Assembly (NCBI GenBank): GCA_017554565.1
Contig: JAFZID010000197.1
Location: 1 to 43,714 of the forward strand
Direction: 5' to 3'
Length of the DNA stretch: 43,714 bases
Source: a bacterium
GTDB taxonomy: Bacteria; Auribacterota; UBA3054
In this document: positions 19,994 to 28,322 of the stretch, piece after piece
How positions within the stretch are numbered: position 1 is the first letter of the stretch
Layout of the letters: each line of letters opens with the position of its first letter
The notes under the pieces: model-generated
Databases searched by the model: none
What the model was told of the DNA's origin: nothing
The model's input: only the letters and a program-made list of their open reading frames with translations
Made by a program: the position numbers and the translations under genes

Positions 19994-20159
19994 AGAGGTA
20001 TGTCCTCTTTTGCCCGACCTTTGCCCAAGCTTCGGAAGAGCGCCGCGAGCTTCCCCGGAAAGAGATCCGGACCCGCTTCCCGCCCGCCTTTTCGGCGTTT
20101 TTTGCTCTTCGGATAAATTTAAATTTTAAAGGTATTTACGCTTTGCTTTTCCTCCTCCC

Positions 20160-20188
20160 TTGCTTTTCTCGGTCCGGTTTGGTAGAGT
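20160..20188 (+). promoter_or_regulatory. Candidate distal dnaA promoter
   Basis: TTGCTT (20160-20165), 17-base spacer, TAGAGT (20183-20188) preceded by TGG. It would give a leader of about 250 bases before dnaA. Confidence 0.35.
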
Positions 20189-20276
20189 GTTACCCGTGCC
20201 TTTTATCAGACCTAGGAAAGCGTTTTCTTTCGGCCGAGATATTAACAGCCTTTTGAAACTTTTCCAAAAAACCGTC

Positions 20277-20305
20277 TTTACAAACGCGGGGGTTTTTGAT
20301 AAAGT
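20277..20305 (+). promoter_or_regulatory. Candidate proximal dnaA promoter
   Basis: TTTACA (20277-20282), 17-base spacer, TAAAGT (20300-20305) preceded by TGA. It would give a leader of about 135 bases. Confidence 0.4.
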
Positions 20306-20445
20306 GGTGCCGTTCTTTTTTTGCGAAAAAAGCAAAAGAGGACCCCAAACGAGCGCGGTGCTCTCTTTGGTGTGTGTGACCATAAAATTGAAATAATCGC
20401 TTCCCTTCGGGGGATCGTTATAACTTTATTCGTGTAAGGTTTTTT

Positions 20446-21825
20446 GTGAACGACTATCAGAGAATGTGGGAGAAAGTCCTGGACCTTGTCCGTCAGACGA
20501 CGGATCCGATGGTCTTCCATGCTTTCTTCTCTTCTGTGCAGCCTGTGTCCTTTACAGATGGACTTTTCTCGATTCAGACCAACAATCCGCTGACGGCGGA
20601 ATATGTGAAGAAGAATCTGGGAACCGTCATTGAGAGCAGTCTCTCGAAGGAAGCCCAGAGAAAAGTGACTCTGCAGGTCATCGTGAAAGATGATCCGGAA
20701 AAAGAAGATGTGACGCCTTCTTTCGAGGAGGAGCAGGAAGTCATCCCTGCGCCGGAAGCAAAAGCGCCGCGCGCCCAGGAACCGCCGAAATTGAACGCCA
20801 ATTACGTTTTCTCAAATTTCATCATCGGCCCTTCCAACCAGTTCGCCCACGCCGCCGCCTACGACGTCGCCCACAATCCCGGAACTTCCTACAATCCGCT
20901 TTTCATCTACGGCGGTTCCGGCCTTGGAAAAACGCACCTTCTGCACGCCATCGGACACGCGATCTACGAAAGGGACAACAGCAAGCGGATCCTCTACATC
21001 ACCTGCGAGAACTTCTGCTCCGATTTCCAGGCCTCTCTTTCCCTGAGGAACAACATCCATTACTTCAGGGAAAAATACCGCTCCAACTACGACGCCATTC
21101 TGATCGACGATATACAGCATCTTTCCCTCGTCAACAAGACGCAGGAAGAATTCTTCAATCTCTTCGAGTATCTCTATTCCAACAAATGCCAGATCGTCAT
21201 GACCTGCGACAAATCCCCGAAGGATCTGAAGAACATTTCCGAACGTCTCATCACGCGTTTCGAATGGGGCGTGGTGGCTGACATCCAGCCCCCTGATTTT
21301 GAGACCAGGCTCGCCATCATCAAGAACAAGTGTCTTTCCCTTGGCTTCGACATCGGCGACGACGTAGGCCGTTTCCTGGCCGAGAAGATCCAGAATCACG
21401 TCAGGGAAATAGAAGGCGTTCTGACCAGGCTCAGCATCTACGCTTCTCTTCAGAACCAGCCCATCTCCATCAAGCTGGCGAAGGAATGCCTGAAGGAATA
21501 CACTTCCGACCAGAACATCTCCATGGACGTCATCAAGAGAGCCGTGGCCGCTTATTTTGACATCAGCATCGCGGATCTCACTTCCAAAAAGCGTCCGAAA
21601 AACATCGCCAAGCCCAGGCAGCTTGCCATGTTCCTCTGCCGCTCCATGACCAACAGCTCCCTTAACGAGATAGCGGCTTCCTTCGGCGGCAAGGACCACA
21701 CCACGGTCCTATACGCCTGCCGCAAGATCGAAGAATGCAAAAACACTGACGACGATCTGAGTTCCCAGATAGACACGCTGAAAAAGTACATCATAAAAAA
21801 TAGAAGAGAAGAGGTAGACCACTAA
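20446..21825 (+). CDS. dnaA: Chromosomal replication initiator protein DnaA
   Basis: 459 residues, started at a GTG (20446) with TAAGG upstream. Domain I is residues 1-80, a short acidic linker follows to about 112, then the AAA+ domain with Walker A GGSGLGKT (156-163) and Walker B AILIDDIQ (217-224), and the DNA-binding domain with GGKDHTTVLYACRKI (414-428), whose DHTTV contacts the DnaA box. It opens the origin and loads helicase. A perfect DnaA box lies upstream. dnaA-dnaN-dciA follow each other. Confidence 0.97.
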   Translation: MNDYQRMWEKVLDLVRQTTDPMVFHAFFSSVQPVSFTDGLFSIQTNNPLTAEYVKKNLGTVIESSLSKEAQRKVTLQVIVKDDPEKEDVTPSFEEEQEVIPAPEAKAPRAQEPPKLNANYVFSNFIIGPSNQFAHAAAYDVAHNPGTSYNPLFIYGGSGLGKTHLLHAIGHAIYERDNSKRILYITCENFCSDFQASLSLRNNIHYFREKYRSNYDAILIDDIQHLSLVNKTQEEFFNLFEYLYSNKCQIVMTCDKSPKDLKNISERLITRFEWGVVADIQPPDFETRLAIIKNKCLSLGFDIGDDVGRFLAEKIQNHVREIEGVLTRLSIYASLQNQPISIKLAKECLKEYTSDQNISMDVIKRAVAAYFDISIADLTSKKRPKNIAKPRQLAMFLCRSMTNSSLNEIAASFGGKDHTTVLYACRKIEECKNTDDDLSSQIDTLKKYIIKNRREEVDH

Positions 21826-21838
21826 CTTTTCTTAAAAG

Positions 21839-21868
21839 ACGGCTCCGAAAAAAGGAGCCGTTTTTTTT
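21839..21868 (+). terminator. Rho-independent terminator of dnaA
   Basis: Stem ACGGCTCC (21839-21846) / GGAGCCGT (21854-21861) with an A-rich 7-base loop and a run of eight T, 13 bases after the dnaA stop. Confidence 0.9.
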
Positions 21869-21869
21869 A

Positions 21870-22200
21870 TGTCTATTTTTCTCTTTTTCTTATCTACAAC
21901 TTACTCACAAATTACTAATAAGTAAAAAAAATAGCGATAAGCTGTGAATAAAATGCGAAGAATTTTCCCCGCTTTTCCACATGTTGAAAACCTCCCCCTT
22001 TTTTCACTTTTCTATTCACAGCTTTTCAACCGCACATATTGACACAACTGTTTGCAAAAACTAAATTTATATTTTTATCTACTTAATTCAACAAGCATAA
22101 TGATAATAATAAATAAAGATATTTAAAGATATTTTTTTATTCCTGAAGGTGAAAAAATACAAGCGCTCTTTTTATCAACAGACTTTTAGGAGCTTCCTTG
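21870..22200. other. Probable replication origin (oriC) between dnaA and dnaN
   Basis: Strongly AT-rich, gene-free stretch with several DnaA-box-like nonamers: TTATCTACA (21890-21898), TTATTCACA on the minus strand (21943-21951), TTTTCCACA (21973-21981), CTATTCACA (22012-22020) and TTATCAACA (22172-22180). An AT-rich block at about 22060-22145 could be the unwinding element. It contains a tandem 10-base repeat AAAGATATTT (22115-22134) and a run of TAA/TGA triplets (22098-22112) that resembles DnaA-trios. The flip in gene direction around dnaA supports an origin here. Confidence 0.75.
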
Positions 22201-22227
22201 TCAGCGAAGAGGAAAATATGCTAGAAT
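22198..22227 (+). promoter_or_regulatory. Promoter of dnaN
   Basis: TTGTCA (22198-22203), 18-base spacer, TAGAAT (22222-22227) preceded by TGC. The leader would be about 32 bases and pyrimidine-rich, with no visible Shine-Dalgarno before the dnaN ATG. Confidence 0.6.
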
Positions 22228-22265
22228 AGGATAATAAAAATTTAACCTTTTACCTTTTCCTTTTT

Positions 22266-23360
22266 ATGAAATTTACATGCGCTATCTCCGACCTGCGCGA
22301 CGCCGTGCAGCTTTTGCAGCCAGTTTGTTCCAATAAACCGGCTTTCCCCATCGTGGCCAACATTCTCATCAAGACCGGCGAAAATTTCGTCGAGCTGGTT
22401 GGAACGGATCTGGACATCACCATCAAGACTTCCATTGAAGCGACTGTGGAAAGCCCCGGCGAGACCACCGTTCCCGTCCGCTACATGAGGGACACGCTTG
22501 TCAAGATCAAAAACGTCGCCCAGATCAACGTTGAAGTCGACGACAACAACGTTATAAAAATCACCGCCGGCGAAAGGATCAAATGTAATTTAAGAGGCAT
22601 GGCCGCGGCGGATTTCCCCACTTTCCCCGTTCTGAGCGAATGCGAGACCGTGACGATCCCAGTCAAGGAATTTTCCAAGATGCTTCGCTACACCGGCTAC
22701 GCCATGTCTCATGACGAACAGAGATACATTCTCAACGGCATCTGCCTCAGTTTCGGCGAGCAGCTCGACGTGGTGGCCACGGACGGGCGCCGTCTGGCGA
22801 AATACACGCTTCCCGAAGTGAAGAGCGAAAAAATGAGCCAGATAATAATCCCCACCAAAGCCATCAACATGATGCAGCAGCTGCTTATGGGCGAGGATCC
22901 CGTGGCGGTCCGCTTCTCCTCCTCCCAGGTGGAGATCACCGTTGGCAGGAACACGCTGGTGGCCAGGCTTATGGACGGCCATTATCCCGATTACAAACAG
23001 GTTCTTCCCAAGACCAAGAGTTTCTCCCTTACGCTCAATTCCGGCGATTTCTCCAACGCCGTCGAGCTTGCTTCCGTGGTCACCGACAAGAACAAACAGG
23101 GCGTGGTGAAACTGAGCCTCGCTTCCGGCAAGATGAAAGTTTCCGCCCAGACCGCCGAGATCGGCGAGAACAGCGCGGAACTGGAGACCGAATACGCCGG
23201 AGATCCCATGGACATCTCCTTCAACCCCACTTATCTCATGGACGTCTTCCGCAACATCGACGAAACGGAAGTCACCATGGACGTCATCAACCCGGTCAGC
23301 CCCACGGTCATCAAGACCAACGAGAACTTCATCAGCATCATAATGCCGATGCGCTTCTGA
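22266..23360 (+). CDS. dnaN: DNA polymerase III beta subunit (sliding clamp)
   Basis: 364 residues, normal length for the clamp. Three similar domains: FTCAISDLRDAVQLLQPVCS at the start of the first; DEQRYILNGICLSF and VATDGRRLAKYTLP in the second; and the C-terminal FISIIMPMRF in the third. It rings DNA and tethers the polymerase. The ATG is preceded only by pyrimidines. Next to dnaA, as usual. Confidence 0.96.
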   Translation: MKFTCAISDLRDAVQLLQPVCSNKPAFPIVANILIKTGENFVELVGTDLDITIKTSIEATVESPGETTVPVRYMRDTLVKIKNVAQINVEVDDNNVIKITAGERIKCNLRGMAAADFPTFPVLSECETVTIPVKEFSKMLRYTGYAMSHDEQRYILNGICLSFGEQLDVVATDGRRLAKYTLPEVKSEKMSQIIIPTKAINMMQQLLMGEDPVAVRFSSSQVEITVGRNTLVARLMDGHYPDYKQVLPKTKSFSLTLNSGDFSNAVELASVVTDKNKQGVVKLSLASGKMKVSAQTAEIGENSAELETEYAGDPMDISFNPTYLMDVFRNIDETEVTMDVINPVSPTVIKTNENFISIIMPMRF

Positions 23361-23395
23361 TATTTTTGACCAGGTCAACGCAAAAAGAAAAGAAG

Positions 23396-23417
23396 ACCGC
23401 CGGAAGGCGGTTTTCTT
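23396..23417 (+). terminator. Weak terminator after dnaN
   Basis: Stem ACCGCC (23396-23401) / GGCGGT (23406-23411) with a GGAA loop, then TTTCTTCT. The interrupted T-run suggests partial read-through into dciA. Confidence 0.5.
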
Positions 23418-23455
23418 CTCTCTAAAGGAAAAACAAGAGCCCCGCTGCGAAAAAA

Positions 23456-23743
23456 ATGAGCAAGAACCCCTTTAAGAAAAGCGACGAGCTGGTGGAGGAT
23501 TTCCTCAAAGACATCCTGGGCGACGAAAAGGGAGCCTTCATAAAGATCAGGGACGGCTGGAAGGAAAGCGTCGGCGAAGAGCTGGCCAAACACACCGAGC
23601 CGGAGGAGTTCAACAAGGGGATCCTGTACGTCAAGGTCACCGGCGCCATCTGGCGCAAAGAGCTTAAAATGACCGCCGGCAGAAAAGTGGAGGAGGTCCT
23701 GAAAGTCAAGTTCCCCATGTTGAAGAAGGTTGTCTGGCGATGA
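23456..23743 (+). CDS. DUF721/DciA-like protein (probable replicative helicase loader)
   Basis: 95 residues. Seen: RDGWKESVGEELAKHTEPEEFNKGILYVKVTGAIWRKELKM, where the W..VG..LA.HT.P..F..G.L.V.V....W..EL pattern (given here in parts) is the DUF721 signature. DciA is the helicase operator found in most bacteria lacking DnaC or DnaI. Position directly after dnaA-dnaN supports a replication role. No good Shine-Dalgarno lies before the ATG. The stop overlaps the next gene (ATGA). Confidence 0.85.
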   Translation: MSKNPFKKSDELVEDFLKDILGDEKGAFIKIRDGWKESVGEELAKHTEPEEFNKGILYVKVTGAIWRKELKMTAGRKVEEVLKVKFPMLKKVVWR

Positions 23744-24303
23744 AGGAAAAGATCCTGCTGGCTTGTTTCGACGTCTTCCGGGACGAGGAAGTCTGCCGCT
23801 CCCGGGAAGCGTTTCTCTGGCTCAAAAAAAAGAAAAGCGATGATTTCGCGGCCAGGCTCCTGACCGTAGGCTGGGAAGAAAACCGCAGGGAGACCGAGGA
23901 GATCGCCGGGGAGAATTGGCGGGCCGTCGTCCTTCTCGGCAACGGCCGGGGCGGCGAGCACAAGATAGAAAAACTGGGCTTGAACGCCCAGGGCACGAAC
24001 ATATTGGACAACCAAAGCGAAAGGTGCGGCCGGGACGTCATCATACAAGAAGGCAAAGCGGCCTATTTTTCTGTTTGGGACACGGAGAAGCTGCTGGAAG
24101 AAATGCGCGGATCCGGCATCCCCTGCCAGATCTCCTATTATCCCGGGCTTTTTCTTTGCAACGGTTCTCTTTACCGCTTGCTGCACCACGAGAGCAAAAA
24201 AGAGCGCAAACGGCCCACGCTGCTTCTGCACCTGAGCCCGGAGCGGGACATAGAAAAAGATCTGCCCGGCATCCTGGAGTCTCTGAAGCGCTCGCTCCCC
24301 TAG
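23740..24303 (+). CDS. Pyroglutamyl-peptidase I-like (family C15) protein
   Basis: 187 residues, a little shorter than the usual 200-215. Pattern matches to the C15 family: ILLACFDVFRD at the start (family ILVTGFxPF), LLGNGRGGEHKIEKLGLNA with candidate Glu77, GIPCQISYYPGLFLCNGSLY with candidate catalytic Cys140, and LLLHLSPE with candidate His164. The triad is therefore present. The family removes N-terminal pyroglutamate from peptides. The sequence is divergent (YYPGLFLCN where SxxAGxFxCN is usual), so the exact activity is uncertain. Overlaps dciA by four bases. Confidence 0.65.
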   Translation: MKEKILLACFDVFRDEEVCRSREAFLWLKKKKSDDFAARLLTVGWEENRRETEEIAGENWRAVVLLGNGRGGEHKIEKLGLNAQGTNILDNQSERCGRDVIIQEGKAAYFSVWDTEKLLEEMRGSGIPCQISYYPGLFLCNGSLYRLLHHESKKERKRPTLLLHLSPERDIEKDLPGILESLKRSLP

Positions 24304-24324
24304 ATCTGGCTCTCTAAAAGGCCC

Positions 24325-24353
24325 ATTCAATATCTGGCGCGATCTGCTATAAT
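24325..24353 (+). promoter_or_regulatory. Extended -10 promoter of nadB, leaderless arrangement
   Basis: TGC-TATAAT (24345-24353), with a weak ATTCAA 17 bases upstream. The hexamer ends only seven bases before the ATG (24361), so transcription should start at or next to the A of the ATG. No Shine-Dalgarno is present. Confidence 0.6.
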
Positions 24354-24360
24354 TAATTAT

Positions 24361-25923
24361 ATGAAAGAAAAAAATTACGAAACGGACGTTCTCGTCATCG
24401 GCTGCGGGGTAGGCGGCGCCGTTACGGCGCTGGCCGCGGCGGACAACGGCTGCAAAGTCATAATGCTATCCCGCAAGGAAGGCGTGGAGGACACCTCCAC
24501 GGTCCGCGCCCAGGGCGGCATTATCTACAAAGGAAAGCTTCCGCCGGAGGAGCTGGGCAAGGACATCCAGACCGCCGGTTGCGGCCGCTGCTGGCAGAAA
24601 GCCGTGGATCATATGACGAAGGTCGGCCCGGAATTGGTGGACAAATGGCTGGTCCAGCGGTCCGGCGTGAAATTTGACGAAGGCAAAGACGGCTACGACC
24701 TGACCAGGGAGGGCGGACACGGGGAGCCCAGGATCGCCCACTGCCGGGACAAAACGGGCTACGACATCGCCCACTGTCTTTTCGACACCGCCAAAAAGCA
24801 TCCCAACATCACGATTTTGGAAGACGCCACGGCCATCGATCTGTTGACCACCACGCACCATTCCATCGATCCCCAGGATCTTTACACGCCCACGGAATGC
24901 TTCGGGGCTTACGTTCTCCTGAACAAGCCCCACGAGATCGTGGAGATCTACGCCAAGGAAACGGTCTTGGCCACCGGCGGACTGGGACGCATTTACCTGC
25001 ACACCACCAACAACGAGAGCGCCCGGGGCGACGGCTACGCCATGGCCTACCGCGCCGGCGCCAGGCTCCTCAACATGGAGTTCGTGCAGTTCCACCCCAC
25101 CACCTTGTACCTTGAAGGCGCCAGGAATTTCCTGATCACCGAGTCCCTCAGGGGCGAGGGCGCCATCCTGAAGGACCGTCACGGCCGCACCTTCGCGGAG
25201 CACTACCACGCCATGGGATCCCTGGCCCCCAGGGACATCGTGGCCCGGGCCATCCACCATGAGATGCTGAAAGAGCAGCAGAACTGCATGTACCTTGACA
25301 TCTCCTTCAAGGACAGCGAGTGGCTGAAAGAGCGCTTCCCCACCATCTACCAGAACTGCCTGCAGTTCGGGATAGACATCACCAAGGAGCCCATCCCCAT
25401 CGTGCCGGCCGCCCACTATTCCTGCGGCGGCGTGCTGGTGGACCTTAAGGCGAGGTCTTCCATCGACAGGCTGCGGGCGGTGGGCGAAGTCAGCTGCACC
25501 GGCATCCACGGCGCCAACAGGCTTGCTTCCACTTCCCTTCTGGAAGCCGTCATCTGGGGCGCCTGCGCCGGCGAGGACATCGCCAGGAGAGTCGCGGAAA
25601 AGAAAGACTGGGCCTTCCCGGTCATCAACCGCTGGAAGGAGGAGACCGAGCCCGTGGAGACCGCCATGATCAAGCAGGACTGGATGACCATCCGGCAGAC
25701 CATGTGGAACTACGTGGGATTGGTGAGGAGCCCCAAAAGGCTCCATCGCGCCAAACTCATTTTAAGGGAACTGCAGAACGAGACGGAAACTTTTTACCGC
25801 CGGGCGGCTTTGACCGACATGATCATCGGCTTGCGCAACGGTTTGCAGTCCGCCATGCTGGTCCTTTATTCCGCCATCCTGAACCCCAGGAGCAGCGGGT
25901 GTCATTACATTGAGAACGATTAA
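24361..25923 (+). CDS. nadB: L-aspartate oxidase
   Basis: 520 residues. FAD-dependent oxidation of L-aspartate to iminoaspartate, the first step of de novo NAD synthesis. FAD site GCGVGGAVTA at the start, LTREGGHGEPRIAHCRDKTG in the substrate lid, EFVQFHPTTLY, SLAPRDIVARAI with the catalytic Arg, PAAHYSCGGV and HGANRLASTSLLEA. These fit NadB better than SdhA, FrdA or AprA. nadA and nadC are not in the window. It is followed by the sulfurylase gene after 25 bases. Confidence 0.92.
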   Translation: MKEKNYETDVLVIGCGVGGAVTALAAADNGCKVIMLSRKEGVEDTSTVRAQGGIIYKGKLPPEELGKDIQTAGCGRCWQKAVDHMTKVGPELVDKWLVQRSGVKFDEGKDGYDLTREGGHGEPRIAHCRDKTGYDIAHCLFDTAKKHPNITILEDATAIDLLTTTHHSIDPQDLYTPTECFGAYVLLNKPHEIVEIYAKETVLATGGLGRIYLHTTNNESARGDGYAMAYRAGARLLNMEFVQFHPTTLYLEGARNFLITESLRGEGAILKDRHGRTFAEHYHAMGSLAPRDIVARAIHHEMLKEQQNCMYLDISFKDSEWLKERFPTIYQNCLQFGIDITKEPIPIVPAAHYSCGGVLVDLKARSSIDRLRAVGEVSCTGIHGANRLASTSLLEAVIWGACAGEDIARRVAEKKDWAFPVINRWKEETEPVETAMIKQDWMTIRQTMWNYVGLVRSPKRLHRAKLILRELQNETETFYRRAALTDMIIGLRNGLQSAMLVLYSAILNPRSSGCHYIEND

Positions 25924-25948
25924 CTAAAAACGCCGAGGAACAAACATT

Positions 25949-27100
25949 ATGCACTACCAAATAGCGCCTCACGGCAATGAATTGATAAACCGCGTCCTCA
26001 CCGGGGCGCAGAGAGACTTTTGGCAGGAAAAGGCGGAATCTTTGCCCAGCATTACGTTGGACAAAAGGAAAGTTTACGACGTCATGATGATCGCGGACGG
26101 CGCCTACAGCCCCCTGGAGGGCTTCATGGGCTCCGAGGACTACACCAGCGTCCTCAACAAGATGCGCCTGGCCTCCGGCCTGCCCTGGCCAATCCCCATC
26201 GTATTGGGCGTCCATCCCGACAGAGCGGACGAATTCGACGTTTACGGTCACATAGCCCTCAAGGACAAGACCGGCCTGACGCTGGCCATTTTGCATCTTA
26301 CGGAAAAATACAAAGTCAACAAGGATCTTGAGCTGGCTAAGATCTACCGCACCACCAACCCGGACCACCCCAGCGTCAAATATCTCCTGGAGGAAAGGGG
26401 CGACGTTTTGCTGGCCGGCCCCATCGACGTCATCAACCGTCCGGCGGACGACTTCTTCGACACCAACCGCATGACGCCGGCCCAGACCAGGCGCATTTTC
26501 AAGGAACACGGCTGGAGCAGGATCGTGGGTTTCCAGACACACAATCCCATTTTGAGAAGCCACGAATACATGATCAAGACCGCCCTGGAGCTTTGCGACG
26601 GTCTGCTCCTGCATCCCCTGCGCTCCACCCCGCACGCCAACGCCGTGCCCACGGAGCTCAGGATGAAGTGCTACGAGACATTCATAGAAAATTATCTTCC
26701 CGAGGAGCGGGTGCAGCTGGCGGTCTTCCCCATGACCCAGCGCTTCGCCGGCCCCAGGGAGACGGTCCTTCACGCCATCGTGCACAAGAATTACGGCTGC
26801 TCGCATTTCATCGTGGGCTACGACCACGCCGGCTGGAAGGATTACTACAACGCCATCGACACCACCAGGATCTTCAGGAATTTCGGGCCTACGGAGCTTG
26901 GCATCCAGCCCATGTTCTTCGACAGAGTCGTCTATTGCAAGAAGTGCCGCGCCATGGTCACCGCCAAGACCTGCCCCCACAGCAGCGGCGACTACGTCAG
27001 CCTCACCTGCACGGAAGTCAGGGAAATGCGCCAGAAGGGCATGCCCATGCCGGAGGAATTCATTCGTCCCGAGATCGCGGAACTGTTGATGATGAAGTAA
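25949..27100 (+). CDS. ATP sulfurylase family protein with altered active-site motifs
   Basis: 383 residues, in the family of single-chain (dissimilatory-type) sulfate adenylyltransferases that make APS from ATP and sulfate. The fold-specific features are intact: PLEGFM, FGPTELGIQPMFFDRVVYC and a zinc site Cys330, Cys333, Cys342, His344. But the signature QTRNPxHRxH reads QTHNPILRSH (196-205), so Arg is His198 and the first His is Leu202; the usual RKN before YGC reads HKN (His279); and GRDHAG reads GYDHAG (Tyr291). The two arginines known to hold sulfate in other enzymes correspond to His198 and Tyr291. The codons were checked in the DNA. The protein may use another substrate, have lost activity, or be a divergent form. 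Start follows GAGGAA. Confidence 0.85.
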   Translation: MHYQIAPHGNELINRVLTGAQRDFWQEKAESLPSITLDKRKVYDVMMIADGAYSPLEGFMGSEDYTSVLNKMRLASGLPWPIPIVLGVHPDRADEFDVYGHIALKDKTGLTLAILHLTEKYKVNKDLELAKIYRTTNPDHPSVKYLLEERGDVLLAGPIDVINRPADDFFDTNRMTPAQTRRIFKEHGWSRIVGFQTHNPILRSHEYMIKTALELCDGLLLHPLRSTPHANAVPTELRMKCYETFIENYLPEERVQLAVFPMTQRFAGPRETVLHAIVHKNYGCSHFIVGYDHAGWKDYYNAIDTTRIFRNFGPTELGIQPMFFDRVVYCKKCRAMVTAKTCPHSSGDYVSLTCTEVREMRQKGMPMPEEFIRPEIAELLMMK

Positions 27101-27101
27101 A

Positions 27102-28319
27102 ATGCCGAAGGTCTTTACTCACGCGACGGGCTGCAAGATAAGCTACTGCGACACGAAGGAAGCGGAGGAGCTTTTTTGCGCGGCGGGCTGGGAGATCGCC
27201 AAACAGCCGGAGGAAGCGGATCTTTTCCTTCTGACGGCCTGCACGGTGACCCAGAAAGCGGACGCCGACTTGAGAAAGGCCGCAAGGCAGCTGAAAAACA
27301 AAAACCCCCGGGCGGAGCTTTGGATCTACGGCTGCTGGGCCAGGGTGGCGGAGAAACACGAGCCCCTGGACCGGGCGGACGCGGTGGTAAAAAGCAAGGA
27401 AGAGCTGGAAGCTCTCCTGGCGGAAAGGAAAGGCGAAGCGCAAGCCAAGCCGGAATTGGAAAGGAACAGGATCTTTGTAAAAGTTCAGGACGGCTGCGAC
27501 CGCTACTGCGCCTACTGCATCGTGCCCTTCGCCCGAGGCAACCCCAGGAGCATGCCCTATGAGGAAATAAAGGGCCGCGTCCTGGAGGCGGAAAGCCTCG
27601 GCCTCAAGGAATGCGTGCTCTCCGGGATCCATCTGGCTTCCTGGCGGGACGGCGAAAAAGACATCGCCGATCTCTGCGCCGCGCTTCTTAAGGACACCTC
27701 CATCCCGCGCCTGCGGATAAGCTCCCTGGACGTGACGGGAGCCGGAGAGAAATTAAGGAAGCTGATGCGGGAGGAGAAAAGGCTCATGCCGCACCTGCAC
27801 ATTCCCCTGCAGTCCGGCAGCGACCGCGTCCTCAGGCTCATGAACCGCCCGCTCGAAAGAGCGCAGCTCCTGGACGCCATGCAAGCTTTCCTGACGGAAG
27901 TTCCCTCTATGATGCTCTCCACGGACATCATCGTGGGCTTCCCGGGAGAAACGGAAGAGGACTTTCAGGAGACCTTGTCCTTCGTAAAGGAGATCCCCTT
28001 CGGCAAGATCCACTACTTCCCCTATTCCCCGCGGCCTGGCACGGCGGCGGCGAAAAGAGTGAAAGACTTCGTTCCGGAAAAAGTGAAGAAGGAGAGGGAA
28101 GAGCGGCTGCGCCAAGCGGCGGCGGAAGCCGCCAGGATCTGCCGGGAGCCTTTTCAGGGTCAGAGCTTCCAGGTCCTGACGGAGACAAAAGGGCCTTCCG
28201 GCTGGCTGGGCTTCACAGAAAATTACTTAAGGGTCTGCTCAAAGAAGGCTGATCTCAAGGCCAACGAGATAGCGACCCTCACCATAGACGGTAAAGAGAC
28301 AGAATTTATTCCTCAATAA
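27102..28319 (+). CDS. mtaB: tRNA t6A37 methylthiotransferase MtaB
   Basis: 405 residues. Converts t6A37 to ms2t6A37 in tRNAs reading ANN codons. The UPF0004 domain carries the first iron-sulfur cluster (Cys11, Cys47, Cys78), the radical SAM domain the CDRYCAYC motif (Cys132, Cys136, Cys139), and a TRAM-like C-terminal part follows. HIPLQSGSDRVLRLMNR and TDIIVGFPGETEEDF are family motifs. The N-terminal ATGCKISYCDTKEAE fits MtaB better than MiaB or RimO. It starts one base after the sulfurylase stop. Confidence 0.92.
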   Translation: MPKVFTHATGCKISYCDTKEAEELFCAAGWEIAKQPEEADLFLLTACTVTQKADADLRKAARQLKNKNPRAELWIYGCWARVAEKHEPLDRADAVVKSKEELEALLAERKGEAQAKPELERNRIFVKVQDGCDRYCAYCIVPFARGNPRSMPYEEIKGRVLEAESLGLKECVLSGIHLASWRDGEKDIADLCAALLKDTSIPRLRISSLDVTGAGEKLRKLMREEKRLMPHLHIPLQSGSDRVLRLMNRPLERAQLLDAMQAFLTEVPSMMLSTDIIVGFPGETEEDFQETLSFVKEIPFGKIHYFPYSPRPGTAAAKRVKDFVPEKVKKEREERLRQAAAEAARICREPFQGQSFQVLTETKGPSGWLGFTENYLRVCSKKADLKANEIATLTIDGKETEFIPQ

Positions 28320-28322
28320 GCT

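Noticed and set aside
24361-25923. Adenylylsulfate reductase alpha subunit (AprA), suggested by the neighbouring sulfurylase
   Set aside because: The length (520) and the HGANRLASTSLLEA, EGGH and PRDIVARAI motifs are those of L-aspartate oxidase, and no aprB is adjacent.
24466-26980. Long minus-strand frames opposite nadB and the sulfurylase
   Set aside because: Shadows of plus-strand genes with full family motifs; Gly/Val/Ala/Asp-rich translations typical of antisense GC-rich DNA.
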